Positions 45,784 through 56,150 are shown, counted from the first letter of the stretch. The stretch: DNA of 64,000 nucleotides from Verrucomicrobiaceae bacterium (GCA_024229495.1 JAAESJ010000522.1:1-64000); one strand, 5' to 3'. Numbers and translations are program-made. Notes: generated by a model from the sequence alone, not told the origin.

Positions 45784-47058
45784 ATGCCTGTATTTAATTA
45801 TATCGCCGTTGATGCCAAGGGCGAAGAGATTTCCGGTTCACTTGATGCCGGTTCAGAATCTGAGGCCATTAGCCAACTGCGCCAAAGCGGTGTTTACCCG
45901 ACTGCGATCGTTCAGGAAGGCAAGGGTAAGTTGAATGTCAAGAAGGGCAAAGGCAGGAAAGCTCGTTCACGTGGAAAATCCAAGGAGAAGTCAGTGTTCT
46001 CCTCAGGGAAGATCAAGGGCAAAGTGCTCATGATTTTCACCCGGCAGTTGGCAACCCTGATTGATTCAGGTCTTCCTCTCCTGAGGGGTCTTACCGTTTT
46101 AGGCAAACAGGAACCGAACCCGGTGCTCAAGCGGACGATCAATAATCTTGCCGATTCCGTGCAAACGGGAAGCACATTTTCAGAGAGCCTTGCCCAGCAC
46201 CCGAAGATTTTTAATAAGCTTTACGTGAACATGGTGAAGGCCGGTGAGCTTGGCGGTGTGCTTGAGTTGGTGCTGATTCGCCTTGCGGAGTATTCCGAGA
46301 AGGCGCAGAAGCTGAAGAACAAGATCATTGCCGCGATGGTTTATCCGGTGATCGTCATGCTGATCGCCTCCGCGATCATGGTTTTCCTGCTTACTGTCAT
46401 TGTCCCGAAGTTTGAGGATATTTTTGAAGATATGCTCGGCTCAAGGGAGGCATTGCCGACGTTGACAAAATGGGTCATTGACCTGAGCGCGAACCTTAAG
46501 GAGCAGATCGTTCCGATTGCCATAGGGTTTGCGGTTTTTGTCGTATTGTTCAAGGTCGCGGCTTCAACCGTTGGTGGGCGACGGGTCATTGACCAGATTA
46601 AGCTGAAGATGCCACTCTTTGGTTCAGTTCAGCGTAAAAGTGCAATCGCAAGGTTTAGTCGGACGCTTGGCACCTTGGTGACAAGTGGTGTGCCGATTCT
46701 TCAGGCTCTTAATATTACCCGTGATACTGCCGGTAATGCGGTGATTTCCAATGCGATCCAGAATGTGCATGATGCGGTAAAGGAAGGGGAATCCATAGTG
46801 AATCCCCTGGAAGCCAGCAGGGTTTTCCCGCCAATGGTCATCAGCATGGTAGACGTGGGGGAGGAGACCGGTCAATTACCTGAGATGCTTCTTAAGGTTG
46901 CTGATGTTTATGATGATGAGGTGGATAATGCCGTGTCAGCACTGACATCCATGCTTGAGCCGCTGATGATTGTTATCCTTGCCGTGGTGGTTGGTGTCAT
47001 CGTGATGGCTTTATTCCTGCCCATGGTTGAGATTATCAAGGGAGTGGCCAATCAATAA
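45784..47058 (+). CDS. GspF/PilC-family inner-membrane platform protein
   Basis: A 424-residue platform protein with two homologous T2SSF domains and three membrane helices at about 190-215, 240-262 and 395-418. The start MPVFNYIAVDAKGEEISG is typical. Internal motifs are FTRQLATLIDSGLPLLRGL and the matching FSRTLGTLVTSGVPILQAL. A basic Lys/Gly-rich segment (about 45-75) follows the N-terminal domain. It binds the assembly ATPase and positions pilin subunits, and it is the only platform protein in the window. Confidence 0.95.
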   Translation: MPVFNYIAVDAKGEEISGSLDAGSESEAISQLRQSGVYPTAIVQEGKGKLNVKKGKGRKARSRGKSKEKSVFSSGKIKGKVLMIFTRQLATLIDSGLPLLRGLTVLGKQEPNPVLKRTINNLADSVQTGSTFSESLAQHPKIFNKLYVNMVKAGELGGVLELVLIRLAEYSEKAQKLKNKIIAAMVYPVIVMLIASAIMVFLLTVIVPKFEDIFEDMLGSREALPTLTKWVIDLSANLKEQIVPIAIGFAVFVVLFKVAASTVGGRRVIDQIKLKMPLFGSVQRKSAIARFSRTLGTLVTSGVPILQALNITRDTAGNAVISNAIQNVHDAVKEGESIVNPLEASRVFPPMVISMVDVGEETGQLPEMLLKVADVYDDEVDNAVSALTSMLEPLMIVILAVVVGVIVMALFLPMVEIIKGVANQ

Positions 47059-47134
47059 TGAGGATCAGTCGCAAGTTCATTACTTGCGTCAGGCTTAACG
47101 CCGTTTCATAATTATTAACAACCCCCCATATACA

Positions 47135-47698
47135 ATGAACCTCACCGATAAAAACCGGGGCAGGACATACCCCCCTGCCTTCACCCTGATTGAGTTGCTT
47201 ACGGTTATCTCAATCCTCGCGATTTTAATGGCGCTGACCATTGCCGGTATCAGTTTTGCCCAGAACAAGGCGGCTGAGGAAAAGACCCGTGCGGGACTGG
47301 AGGTTATTAAGGCAGGGCTTACAAAATATTACAATCAGTGGGGTGAGTATCCGGTTCCGATTGATAATTCCGGTGAAGGCAGGGCAGGGGCGGTTGCGCT
47401 TTATCAGGCTCTCAGCGATGATGGCGATAACGAGATAGAGGGAGGCAAGGGGACCGCTTCTGATGGCAGAGAAGGAGCCGACAAATTGGTTGACCTGAAG
47501 TCCCAGGGGCATGTGGCTGATGAGGGAGGTAGTGGGTGGTTCCTGATTGACGGGTTTGGCAATCCCTATCATTACAGGGTTTACGACAAATACCAGGACC
47601 AGGAGTTCCGTAATAAGAATACTTATGATCTCTGGTCATACGGAGATGACAAGGAGAAGAGGGAAGAGAACGAGGCTAAGTGGATTAAAAACTGGTAG
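47135..47698 (+). CDS. GspG-like major pseudopilin
   Basis: A 187-residue pseudopilin with prepilin cleavage expected between A15 and F16, Glu at mature position 5 (E20), a long hydrophobic helix, then a globular domain. The stretch LEVIKAGLTKYYNQWGEYPVP and the C-terminal DGFGNPYHYRVYDKYQ resemble the calcium-binding GspG region, and the end is charged. It closes the ATPase-ATPase-platform-pseudopilin cluster and is likely its major subunit. Confidence 0.88.
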   Translation: MNLTDKNRGRTYPPAFTLIELLTVISILAILMALTIAGISFAQNKAAEEKTRAGLEVIKAGLTKYYNQWGEYPVPIDNSGEGRAGAVALYQALSDDGDNEIEGGKGTASDGREGADKLVDLKSQGHVADEGGSGWFLIDGFGNPYHYRVYDKYQDQEFRNKNTYDLWSYGDDKEKREENEAKWIKNW

Positions 47699-48015
47699 CT
47701 GCAGTATTTCTCTCCGGGTTTAAAAGGGATTATTTTCCGCAGGCTTGCGGGCACGTCATGGTTGTGATGTAGCGCTGAATACGCCTAACGCATTTTTTGC
47801 TGTCGTAAGCCGGCTTTCTTTGCGCTTTATAATCAAGGGTAAGTGGAGGTTCCCGGGCAATGACACGAGAGTGGAATGTGTTTAGCGGGAGCGGATTGGT
47901 CAGGGAATCATCAGAAACCCGTATCCTGTTAAGGGTGGATTCATATTTGTCCGTTAGGGTGAGCACAGATGTTATTATCGATCTGTCTTTAATCCCCCAC
48001 ATTTATCTTTGTCCC
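47699..48015. other. Intergenic region after the secretion cluster
   Basis: About 317 bases with no supported gene. A hairpin CCGCA/TGCGG lies at 47737-47750 without a following T-tract. The frame of the next gene is open back to 47860, but that part lacks any signal peptide and does not look coding, so the promoter and leader of the CotH-like gene are probably here. Confidence 0.35.
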
Positions 48016-51000
48016 ATGAGCCGAATTTGTTTTTCCACGTTTGTCTGGCTTGCATTTATTCTTCCCGCTGCAGCGCAGGTATCAATCACCGAGTTTCTGT
48101 CCGAGAACCGCACCGGGATCACCGATGCCGATGGCGACACATCCGACTGGATTGAGATTTCCAGCTTGGCGGCGGGTCCTACCGCCATGACCGGCTGGCA
48201 TTTAACGGATGATCCGGAGGAGCTGACCAAGTGGAGTTTTCCGGCGGTCACTTTGCCGGCAGGAAGTTCTCTCGTGGTGTTTGCCTCTGGCAAGGATCGC
48301 AGTGACCCTGCGGGGGAGCTGCACACCAGTTTTTCGCTGGATTCCGGGGGTGAATACCTAGCGCTAGTTGCTCCCGACGGTGTTACCGTGGTTTCGGATT
48401 TTAACTATCCTGCGCAGTTTGAGGATATTTCCTATGGTGCCTCTGCCCGGGTCATCAGCGAAGTCGTGGTTGCTGAGAATGCTCCGGCAAAATGGATTGT
48501 TCCCGGGTCTGCTATCAACGGGTGGAATGGGCGGCAGTTCAATGATGTTGCGTGGGTCTCCGGCGCCACCGGCGTTGGCTATGACACTTCAAGTGATTAC
48601 GCGCCTTATATTGATGATGACAGCAATATCCTCTCACAGATGCGTAACGTGAACGGCTCCGTTTACATCAGGATTCCCTTCCAGGTCACCAATCCGGAGA
48701 ATGTGGCCTCCCTGGTGTTGAACATGCGCTATGACGATGGGTTTTCTGCCTGGATAAACGGTCAGCCCGTGGCTTCCTCTCGTTCTCCTGAAGTGCCGCT
48801 CTGGAACTCCTTGGCCACAAATTTCCATTCTGATTCGGTGGCGACGATCCCTGAACAATTCGGCGCATCATCGGGGATCTCGGCTCTGGTTTCCGGTGAG
48901 AACATCCTTGCCATACAGGGCATGAACTGGACTCTCGACAGTTCGGATCTTCTGATGCTTCCTGAACTAAGTGCGCGCACGGTTGATCCTGCTGCTCCCG
49001 GTTCGTCCGGTTATCTTTCTCCTCCAACTCCCGGTGAAGTTAATGGTAATGCGGTTAGCGGGTTTGTTGCTGATACGAAATTCTCAGCTGACCGGGGTTT
49101 CTATGATGAAGCGTTTACTGTTGCCATTACAACGGAAACCGAGGGGGCAACAATACGCTACACTACCAATGGAGTATTGCCTGATGAGCAGACCGGGACG
49201 GTCTATAGCCAGCCGATAACAGTCAGTTCCACCACCACCCTCCGGGCAGTTGCCTACAAGGCTGGTTACCAGTCTACCAATGTCGATACACAGAGCTATT
49301 TCTTTGCCGGTGATGTCACTGAACAGGCAGACATGGACAGTGATGTGGTTGATGATCCTGCGTATTCAGCGACGATCGAGGACGACCTGTCCGCGAATCT
49401 TCCTGTGTTCTCACTCACTGTTGATGAGGGGGAATTCTTTGGGCCTGACGGCATTTACAGTAACCCCAATCGCACGGGCAGGGGTTCAGAGGTTCCGGTA
49501 TCAATGGAGTTCTTTAATCCTGCGGATCCATCCGACCAGTTTCAGATAGACGCCGGCGTCCGTATTCACGGCGGTAATGCGCGCACTCACCCCAAGAAGC
49601 ACCTGCGGTTTTATTTCCGCGGGGAGTATGGCGAGCGTCGCCTCAAGCATCCCATTTTCCCTGACGGTCCGGTTGAGTCCTTTGATCAATTACTGTTCAG
49701 GAGCGGGGGGCATGACTCCTGGTCGATTGGATCACGGTTTGGTCGCGATCCTCTGCGAAACATGCCGCCACACGGAACGATCATGCGTGACCAGTTCCTG
49801 CGCAAGACAGAGCTCGAGATGGGCATCCTCACGCCGCGTAGCCGCTATGTGCACGTTTATATCAATACCCGCTACTGGGGAGTGTATGATCTCCATGAGC
49901 GTGCCAATGCGGCGTTCTTTGAGTCCTACCTTGGCGGTGAGGAGGAGGATTATGACGTGCTCCACCACCCGAGCGGAACCATCGTGGATGGTAACACGAC
50001 GGCGTGGAATGAGGCTCGTGCCATTGTTGCCGGCGGCATCTCCTCGCCTGCGGAATACGCTGCGATCCAGGAGTATATTGACCTTGAGGACTATATTGAC
50101 CACCTCATTGTGCGGATCTGGTCAGGAGACTATGACTGGTGCGGACCACTTTATCTCAACGGGGTCGACGAGACCCATTTTCGCAGGAAGAACTGGTATG
50201 CCGGGCGCAGGAGCAGGGGCAATCCCGGGAAATTCCGCTTTTTCACCTGGGATGCGGAAATGTCGATGGGGCTTCACCTCGGGCAGCCGGGCAACCAGGG
50301 GATCACCAACTTTGACCTGACCGGCGTCAATGACAGCGGATCGGCAATGGAATTCTATGGCGCGTTGCGGGCATATCCTGACTTCCAGCTCCTTTTTGCC
50401 GATCATCTGCACAGGCACTTCTTCAATGACGGGCTAATGACGGTTACAAGCAATCAGGAGCGAATGGACGCGATGACTGAAGAGTTGCGTGATGCCATGG
50501 TGGGTGAATCCGCCCGATGGGGTGATGAGGGAACCAGTTCTCCAACGCCCTTTACCCGTGATGACACGTGGTTGCCTGAGGTTTCCTGGTTGCGGAATGA
50601 TTTTATCGGGGTGCGGACCAATATCGTGCTTCAGCAATTCCGTGATCGTGGCTTATACCCGGATACGGAAGCTCCTGTTTTTAATCAGCATGGAGGAAGT
50701 GTTCCTGCAGGTTTTTCCCTGACCATGACTTCACCCGGAGCGATCATTTATTATACCACTGATGGAAGTGATCCGCGATTGTCGGATGATGCGGTGCGCT
50801 ACACCGGGGCTTTTGCCCTTGGGCAGAGCGTGTTGATGAAGGCGCGGGCGTTCAGGTCTTCCCGTGATGAGTGGTCTGCATTGGCAGAGACAACGTTCCT
50901 TGTTGGGGAGCTTGCCTCCTCCTCTAACCTTGTGGTCAGTGAGCTCAATTACCGCCCCCGTCCTCCCGCCGGGAATGCAGAACTGGCCGTGGCCAACAGT

Positions 51001-51864
51001 CGGACGGATTTCGAGTTCATCGAGTTGAAGAATATTGGCAGTTCTGCCATTGACCTGACGGGCTTGAGTTTTTCCCAGGGAATCGGTTTCACCTTTGGCC
51101 TTGAGACTCCTCTACGAATGCTTGATCCCGGGGAGGAATTACTGATTGTTGAGGACAGTTCTGCCCTTGCCGCGCGTTATGGAAACGCGATCCTTGAGAG
51201 AATTGCCGGGGAATTTGAGGATGACAGCAAGTTGAGTAACGATGGCGAGAACATCACCCTGCTTGCGGCGGATGGAGAGGTCATCAAGACCTTCCGGTAT
51301 TCCGATGAAGAACCCTGGCCGGCCGCACCTGACGGGGAGGGTTTTACCCTCAGCCTGGTTGATCCCGCAGGTAATCCCGATCATTCCCTCCCGGAAAGTT
51401 GGGCCGCTTCCACTCGTATAGACGGGGATCCGGCAGGAGAGACTTCTTCAATCGGTTTTGATTACTGGGTGAGTGAGCATTTTGATGCCTCGGCGCCGGA
51501 TTTTGAGCAGGTTTCCGACCCGGGCGCGGACCCGGACGGGGATACCATGAGCAATGCCATGGAATATGCCTTTGGTACCAGTCCCAATGATTCATCGGAG
51601 GTGCCGCAGATTGAGGTATTGATCGTCAATGTTGATGGTGAGGATTACCTCGCCGTGCGTTTCCTGGCACAACCCAGTGTCAATGACCTGCAGATCAGTG
51701 GCGAGGTTTCCAATAACCTTGGTTTCTGGCAGAGTGCTACCACTGCGGTAGGGGAAGCTGTTGCCACAGCAGATGGGCGACAATGGCTCATCTTGCGCTC
51801 AAATGACCCGGTGGTGGGTGTGGCGACCCGGCAAATTCGTCTGCGTGTTGAGATTTCACGGTAG
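48016..51864 (+). CDS. Large exported CotH-kinase/lamin-tail-domain protein
   Basis: A 1282-residue exported protein. The ATG at 48016 gives a signal peptide ending AAAQ. Order: lamin-tail domain (about 20-120, SITEFLSENRTGITDADGD), a galactose-binding-like stretch, a chitobiase-type Fn3 domain (about 345-430, GATIRYTTNGVLPDE), a CotH domain (about 480-830, with DAGVRIHGGNA, FRSGGHDSW, MRDQFLRKTELEMG, WGVYDLHERAN and FTWDAEMSMGL), a second chitobiase-type domain (ITYT-like IIYYTTDGSDP), a second lamin-tail domain, and a C-terminal domain common in verrucomicrobial surface proteins. CotH enzymes are atypical protein kinases in spores, but most bacterial members are untested. Confidence 0.9.
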   Translation: MSRICFSTFVWLAFILPAAAQVSITEFLSENRTGITDADGDTSDWIEISSLAAGPTAMTGWHLTDDPEELTKWSFPAVTLPAGSSLVVFASGKDRSDPAGELHTSFSLDSGGEYLALVAPDGVTVVSDFNYPAQFEDISYGASARVISEVVVAENAPAKWIVPGSAINGWNGRQFNDVAWVSGATGVGYDTSSDYAPYIDDDSNILSQMRNVNGSVYIRIPFQVTNPENVASLVLNMRYDDGFSAWINGQPVASSRSPEVPLWNSLATNFHSDSVATIPEQFGASSGISALVSGENILAIQGMNWTLDSSDLLMLPELSARTVDPAAPGSSGYLSPPTPGEVNGNAVSGFVADTKFSADRGFYDEAFTVAITTETEGATIRYTTNGVLPDEQTGTVYSQPITVSSTTTLRAVAYKAGYQSTNVDTQSYFFAGDVTEQADMDSDVVDDPAYSATIEDDLSANLPVFSLTVDEGEFFGPDGIYSNPNRTGRGSEVPVSMEFFNPADPSDQFQIDAGVRIHGGNARTHPKKHLRFYFRGEYGERRLKHPIFPDGPVESFDQLLFRSGGHDSWSIGSRFGRDPLRNMPPHGTIMRDQFLRKTELEMGILTPRSRYVHVYINTRYWGVYDLHERANAAFFESYLGGEEEDYDVLHHPSGTIVDGNTTAWNEARAIVAGGISSPAEYAAIQEYIDLEDYIDHLIVRIWSGDYDWCGPLYLNGVDETHFRRKNWYAGRRSRGNPGKFRFFTWDAEMSMGLHLGQPGNQGITNFDLTGVNDSGSAMEFYGALRAYPDFQLLFADHLHRHFFNDGLMTVTSNQERMDAMTEELRDAMVGESARWGDEGTSSPTPFTRDDTWLPEVSWLRNDFIGVRTNIVLQQFRDRGLYPDTEAPVFNQHGGSVPAGFSLTMTSPGAIIYYTTDGSDPRLSDDAVRYTGAFALGQSVLMKARAFRSSRDEWSALAETTFLVGELASSSNLVVSELNYRPRPPAGNAELAVANSRTDFEFIELKNIGSSAIDLTGLSFSQGIGFTFGLETPLRMLDPGEELLIVEDSSALAARYGNAILERIAGEFEDDSKLSNDGENITLLAADGEVIKTFRYSDEEPWPAAPDGEGFTLSLVDPAGNPDHSLPESWAASTRIDGDPAGETSSIGFDYWVSEHFDASAPDFEQVSDPGADPDGDTMSNAMEYAFGTSPNDSSEVPQIEVLIVNVDGEDYLAVRFLAQPSVNDLQISGEVSNNLGFWQSATTAVGEAVATADGRQWLILRSNDPVVGVATRQIRLRVEISR

Positions 51865-52021
51865 CAACAATTAACCGTCGCCAACGGCGGGGTGAAACTG
51901 GCCCTGCTGTTGAGTGAAAAAAAGAAACTGCTTCGCGGATCGGCTAAGGGGTAAATTTACTGTTGGTTGAAGTGGATTCTTGTGCATTGCCGATAGGGGT
52001 TGTAAGAACAGCGTCTTGAGC

Positions 52022-53515
52022 ATGATCAAATTCTCTTTTTACCTTTCTTTGACACTTATCGCGCCGGTCTCTGCCGATACGCTAGGTCACTGGCGGTTTG
52101 ACTCCGGGGAAGCCGAGGCTGACTCGCAGATCAGTGTTTCGGAAAATGTGGCGAACCCGGGAGTTCATGATGCGGTTTCGGCGGGTGTTGCCCCGCTTTA
52201 CTCAAGTGATGTGCCTGCGGGAAAGATTTATGACCCGGTGGCGGATGTGACACTTGATAATGACTACTCAATGAATGCCGGTGCCCCGAACTCGAGGGTG
52301 AGAATAGCCGATTCTGAGGATTTCAATACCAGCTTCACTATGGAGTTGTTTATCAAGGTGATTGGTGAGCCCAACGGATACCCTTCCTTTGTCAGGAGGC
52401 AGGAAGCAAGAGACCTGGGATGGCAGATGGACTTTGATGGCAACAAAAACGGGCTTTACTATGGCAGGCCCCGTACCCGCTGGGACACGCCTGCCGGTGG
52501 GATCCCGGATAACGTGGACGAGAAGAATGTTGATGAGAACGTCAACTTTGTCGTCAGCACCATTGGCGGGAAGCATGCAGCAAGGATCTTTGTGGATACT
52601 GGTGCCAAGGATGAAGCCGGTGCTGATGTCGGTCCCCAGAATACGGCAAACATCATCGATTATATCTTCAATTCGGCCAGCCCGAATCCCACTGAGCAGA
52701 AAGCGTCCCTTCAGGGTGACGGGATTAATGATGACGACCGGTGGCATCACCTGGCACTTACCTTTGATGAGGATTCCGGGGAAATATCCTACTTCCTCGA
52801 CTACGTCCTCACCCAGAAAAAGACGTTGTCCGACAGTGAGGCGAACGGATATACGCACTCGGCGGCATTTATCGACCTTGGCAAGCTGACCAACCAGCCA
52901 TTCGGGCTGCTTCTCGATGAGATCCGTTATTCAGGTGGGGTCCTCTCTCCCGGCCAATTTCTCAGGATTACCGGGCAGGAGGTAAACCCCGCAACGATTG
53001 CCCACTGGCGCATGGATGGGGTCGGCGCGAGGGATGAGGGGGTTATTAGCGTGGTGCCCAATGAGGTCTCGCCACTGCGGGCAGCCTTCAGGACCACCGG
53101 GGAGCCCGTTTACTCTGCTGATGTGCCGGGCCCGATTATGATTGACCCCGCTACGGAGACAAATCTTGAAAATGCCTTTTCCTTCAATGCGGCGACTGCT
53201 TACTCAAGGATTGGCACCGTGGACGACCCGCAATTCAACACCTCCTTCACCATTGAGATGTTTTTGAAGGTAACCGGTGAGCCGAAGGCATACGATAGTT
53301 TTATGCAGCGATTTGAGGCTAATGACCTGCGCTGGCAGATTGACTTTGACCATAACCGGAATGGCTCCTATGGGCGTGCCCGTACGCGCTGGGATACCCC
53401 GGCAGGCGGGATCTCGGACAACGTGGCCGAAAGGGATGTTGACGAGAACTTCAATTTTTCCGTGGGACCAACCGGGGGGGGCAAATGTTCCTGCGGAAAA
53501 CCGCATCTTCATTGA
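52022..53515 (+). CDS. Exported twin-LamG protein, N-terminal part (frameshifted)
   Basis: 497 residues from the ATG at 52022, which gives a signal peptide (MIKFSFYLSLTLIAPVSAD). It holds a first LamG/concanavalin-A-like module (about 18-320) and most of a second; the two begin with matching GHWRFDSGE and AHWRMDGVG and share ENAFSFN- and NTSFTIEMF-like segments. The frame ends at 53515 soon after a run of eight G at 53474-53481. The second module continues in the next frame, so this is either a real frameshift, a slippage site, or a sequencing error. LamG domains usually bind glycans or other surface ligands. Confidence 0.8.
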   Translation: MIKFSFYLSLTLIAPVSADTLGHWRFDSGEAEADSQISVSENVANPGVHDAVSAGVAPLYSSDVPAGKIYDPVADVTLDNDYSMNAGAPNSRVRIADSEDFNTSFTMELFIKVIGEPNGYPSFVRRQEARDLGWQMDFDGNKNGLYYGRPRTRWDTPAGGIPDNVDEKNVDENVNFVVSTIGGKHAARIFVDTGAKDEAGADVGPQNTANIIDYIFNSASPNPTEQKASLQGDGINDDDRWHHLALTFDEDSGEISYFLDYVLTQKKTLSDSEANGYTHSAAFIDLGKLTNQPFGLLLDEIRYSGGVLSPGQFLRITGQEVNPATIAHWRMDGVGARDEGVISVVPNEVSPLRAAFRTTGEPVYSADVPGPIMIDPATETNLENAFSFNAATAYSRIGTVDDPQFNTSFTIEMFLKVTGEPKAYDSFMQRFEANDLRWQIDFDHNRNGSYGRARTRWDTPAGGISDNVAERDVDENFNFSVGPTGGGKCSCGKPHLH

Positions 53516-54080
53516 CACCGACCTGGGGGATGGGCTGGTCAGTAGCTATAACGACGAGACAGACTGGGCTCTCGACGGGGACGGTGTTAATGACCGTGAT
53601 GAATGGAACCACGTGGCCATGACTTTTGATGAGGAGAGTCAGGAGATCACCTTCTATTTCAATTATGGAAAGATGCAGTCAAGGTTCCTGCAGGATACAG
53701 CTGTCAATGGTTACACGCATCCGGCTGCCGGAATCCTGTTCGGGAAATATCAAAATACAGCGTATGAGCTGCTTTTTGATGAGGTGCGTTACTCGGCGGG
53801 AGTCCTGGACCCATCGTTATTCCTGCAGGCTGTGGATTCAGTGGCGGCGCCCTTTGAGATTACCGGGTTCAAATACAATGAACAGGGTAATACCTTCGTC
53901 TTGCAATGGCGCTCTGAACCCGGGGTCTTTTACTCGGTGGACCGCTTGAACAATACGGACAGGCAGTGGGAGGAACTGGAGGATGCCTTGATTGCTGATG
54001 GCGAGGTCATGGAATTCGAGGATGTGAGCCTGGAAGAGGGACGTGAAAAAGCCATATACCGGGTCAGGGTTCCACAGTAA
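53475..54080 (+). CDS. Twin-LamG protein, C-terminal part in shifted frame
   Basis: About 200 residues that complete the second LamG module of the preceding gene: NRIFIDTDLGDG, DGDGVNDRDEWNHVAMTFDEES, YELLFDEVRYSAGVLDPS align with the matching parts of the first module (ARIFVDTGAKDE, DGINDDDRWHHLALTFDEDS, FGLLLDEIRYSGGVLSPG). A last stretch (FVLQWRSEPGVFYSVDRLNN) is a small beta domain frequent at the ends of verrucomicrobial exported proteins. Removing one G from the eight-G run joins the two frames exactly. There is no independent start signal, so it is not a separate gene. Confidence 0.8.
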   Translation, partial: GGANVPAENRIFIDTDLGDGLVSSYNDETDWALDGDGVNDRDEWNHVAMTFDEESQEITFYFNYGKMQSRFLQDTAVNGYTHPAAGILFGKYQNTAYELLFDEVRYSAGVLDPSLFLQAVDSVAAPFEITGFKYNEQGNTFVLQWRSEPGVFYSVDRLNNTDRQWEELEDALIADGEVMEFEDVSLEEGREKAIYRVRVPQ

Positions 54081-54219
54081 TTAACGCGACCAGACGACCT
54101 GAACGGGTTGTGGTCTGGAAGGGGATGCCCGGTTTCTGTGTTTCACGGTGCCATTCATTGAAGGGGCATTGACTCAAAGCATGGAGCCTGCACTGATGCA
54201 GCTCCAAAGAGAGAAAAAA

Positions 54220-54302
54220 TACCGATGGTCGGACTCGAACCGACACGTCCAAAGGACAACGGATTTTGAATCCGTCGCGTCTACCAATTCCGCCACATCG
54301 GC
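54220..54302 (-). tRNA. tRNA-Leu(CAA)
   Basis: Read on the minus strand, the sequence folds as a class II tRNA: acceptor GCCGATG/CATCGGT with a G-U first pair, D-loop GGTAGA, anticodon stem ACGGA/TCCGT with loop TTCAAAA (anticodon CAA), a long variable arm, and T-arm with GGTTCGAGTCC. Discriminator base is A. The CCA end is not encoded. The loop and long arm fit leucine. Confidence 0.92.
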
Positions 54303-54454
54303 TTTTTCAGCATCAAGGGTTTCTACTATGCCCGTTATCGGGTGGCTGGCAAGCCGACATGGAAGCCGTTGAGGACAAAAATGAAGTCTGTGGCTCGTAA
54401 CAGGCTGAGCGATCTTCTTCATCGCTCACTGTAAGGAAGCGGTGAGTGTCGGCT

Positions 54455-55006
54455 TTAACTGCCCTTATTCTGCAGAGCTTTCGGTTTGCCTAGGATTTCA
54501 CTGAAGATGAACGCCTGCCTGGCTCCACCTTCCTGGCGCAGCTTCTTGATGATGGGGTGAGCGCGTTCCCTGCGACCAGAGCTGCCAACATGCGCAACAA
54601 CGTGATAGGCATTACTTGACGGAGGTTCAGGAATAGGCTCAGGAACGGGTGGAGGCTGGATGGGGAGCTCCTCCTCTATGACGGTGACAGGCGGGGCTTC
54701 CACGGGCGGAGTGCCGGAGAGTGCCGCGAAGAATTCCCGGATTTCCCTGTTAGGATCATCCGGCTCCGGATTGGTCGCGGGGCCGATTGCTTGAGCGGCT
54801 CCATCATCGGGTGTGGGCCAGCTGTCATCGTCGAGGTATGCCTGCGCCTGCTCATCAGCCTGGCGCCGGTGAGCCTGCGAGGGTTCCTGTTCAGTGGGAT
54901 CCTGCTGGGACGCCTGCTTTTTCTTCAGCGTGGAGGAGAGCCAGTTAATGAAGGCAATCACCAGTGCGGCAATGATGAAGAGGCCCTGTTCGCCGATTCC
55001 TTCCAT
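54455..55006 (-). CDS. Single-pass membrane protein with acidic Pro-rich region
   Basis: A 183-residue protein with one N-terminal membrane helix (about 8-26), followed by a low-complexity region of Gln, Asp, Glu and Pro (about 35-135), and a conserved-looking C-terminus (HPIIKKLRQEGGARQAFIFSEILGKPKAL). That C-terminal block resembles segments found in uncharacterised proteins near flotillin genes. It is third in line after nfeD and floA, 47 bases from floA, so an accessory role in membrane microdomains is likely by context only. Confidence 0.6.
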   Translation of the reverse strand: MEGIGEQGLFIIAALVIAFINWLSSTLKKKQASQQDPTEQEPSQAHRRQADEQAQAYLDDDSWPTPDDGAAQAIGPATNPEPDDPNREIREFFAALSGTPPVEAPPVTVIEEELPIQPPPVPEPIPEPPSSNAYHVVAHVGSSGRRERAHPIIKKLRQEGGARQAFIFSEILGKPKALQNKGS

Positions 55007-55053
55007 TGTTTTAGAATGCCCTTGTTGATGGATTCAGGTTGTGTTAGCCCGGA

Positions 55054-56103
55054 TTATACGCTCGGGTCCTCGCCTGAGGAATCGCCGCCCTCGCCGGCAA
55101 TCGACTCGCGCATCTTGGTGTCGGCAATCAGGTTCTTGTAATTGGTGTAGTCCATGATCCCCAGGTTGCCGTTGCGGAAAGCTTCCGCCATGGCCTTGGG
55201 AATCTCTGTTTCGGCCTCGACGACCATGGCGCGCATTTCCTGGGTGCGGGCCTGCATCTCCTGCTCGTTGGCGACAGCGGCGGCACGTCGCACCTCTGCC
55301 TTGGCCTGGGCGACCTGCTTGTCCGCCTCGGCCTGCTCGGTCTGCAGCTTGGCGCCGATGTTCACGCCGACATCAACATCGGCAATGTCAATGGAGATGA
55401 TTTCAAAGGCTGTTGCGGCATCAACGCCCTTGCCCAGCACCAGCTTGGAGATATTGTCAGGATTCTCAAGGACATCCTTGTGAGAGGCAGCGGAACCGAT
55501 GGAGGTAACGATGCCCTCGCCGACACGGGCAACAACGGTTTCCTCAGTGGCGCCCCCGACGAAGCGGTCGAGGTTGGTGCGCACGGTGACCCGGGCACGG
55601 ACTTTCAGGGAGATGCCGTCGCGGGCAACCGCCTCAATTTTGTCCTTCCCGGAAGAGGGGTTGGGGCAGTCGATGACCTTGGGGTTGATGCTGGTGCGCA
55701 CTGCCTCAAGCACCGTCTTGCCGGTGCCTTTCACCGCGAGGTCAATGGCGCAGGAACGGTCGTAGCTCATGGTGATGCCGGCCTTTTCTGCGGCAATCAA
55801 TGAGAGCACCACCTGGGAAACATCACCACCGGCAAGGAAGTGGGCCTCCAGTTGATCGGTAGAGAGCTCCAGTCCCGCTTTTGATGCTGCGATACGGCTG
55901 TCGACGATTAGGGAATTGGGGATCTTGCGCAGCCACATGGCCACAAGGGTGCCAAAGCCGACCGGGGCGCCGGAGACCTTGGCGCGAAGCCAGATCTTGA
56001 AGAACATCCCGACGATTGCAAGGAGTGCCAGGATGATAACCAGGACGATGGCAAGGATGACAAGCGTGATGTTGTCGGGAAGTTCAGCGAGTAACGTAGT
56101 CAT
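55054..56103 (-). CDS. floA: Flotillin-like protein FloA
   Basis: A 349-residue FloA/UPF0365 family scaffold of functional membrane microdomains. It has an N-terminal membrane segment (about 12-35), an SPFH/band 7-like region with [42 protein letters not shown] and [19 protein letters not shown], and an Ala/Glu-rich coiled coil typical of oligomerisation. The end is acidic ([13 protein letters not shown]). It follows the NfeD-like gene by 47 bases, the classical NfeD-flotillin pairing. Confidence 0.94.
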   Translation of the reverse strand: MTTLLAELPDNITLVILAIVLVIILALLAIVGMFFKIWLRAKVSGAPVGFGTLVAMWLRKIPNSLIVDSRIAASKAGLELSTDQLEAHFLAGGDVSQVVLSLIAAEKAGITMSYDRSCAIDLAVKGTGKTVLEAVRTSINPKVIDCPNPSSGKDKIEAVARDGISLKVRARVTVRTNLDRFVGGATEETVVARVGEGIVTSIGSAASHKDVLENPDNISKLVLGKGVDAATAFEIISIDIADVDVGVNIGAKLQTEQAEADKQVAQAKAEVRRAAAVANEQEMQARTQEMRAMVVEAETEIPKAMAEAFRNGNLGIMDYTNYKNLIADTKMRESIAGEGGDSSGEDPSV

Positions 56104-56150
56104 GATGAGTTCTTATTATTTGTAATTGGGATCAAGATTCAAATGTTTTA

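Noticed and set aside
47860-48015. Upstream extension of the CotH-like protein
   Set aside because: The added 52 residues carry no signal peptide, while the ATG at 48016 begins one.
54183-54205. Hairpin GGAGCCTGCA/TGCAGCTCC downstream of tRNA-Leu(CAA) as terminator
   Set aside because: The stem has a bulge, and no T-tract follows on the minus strand.
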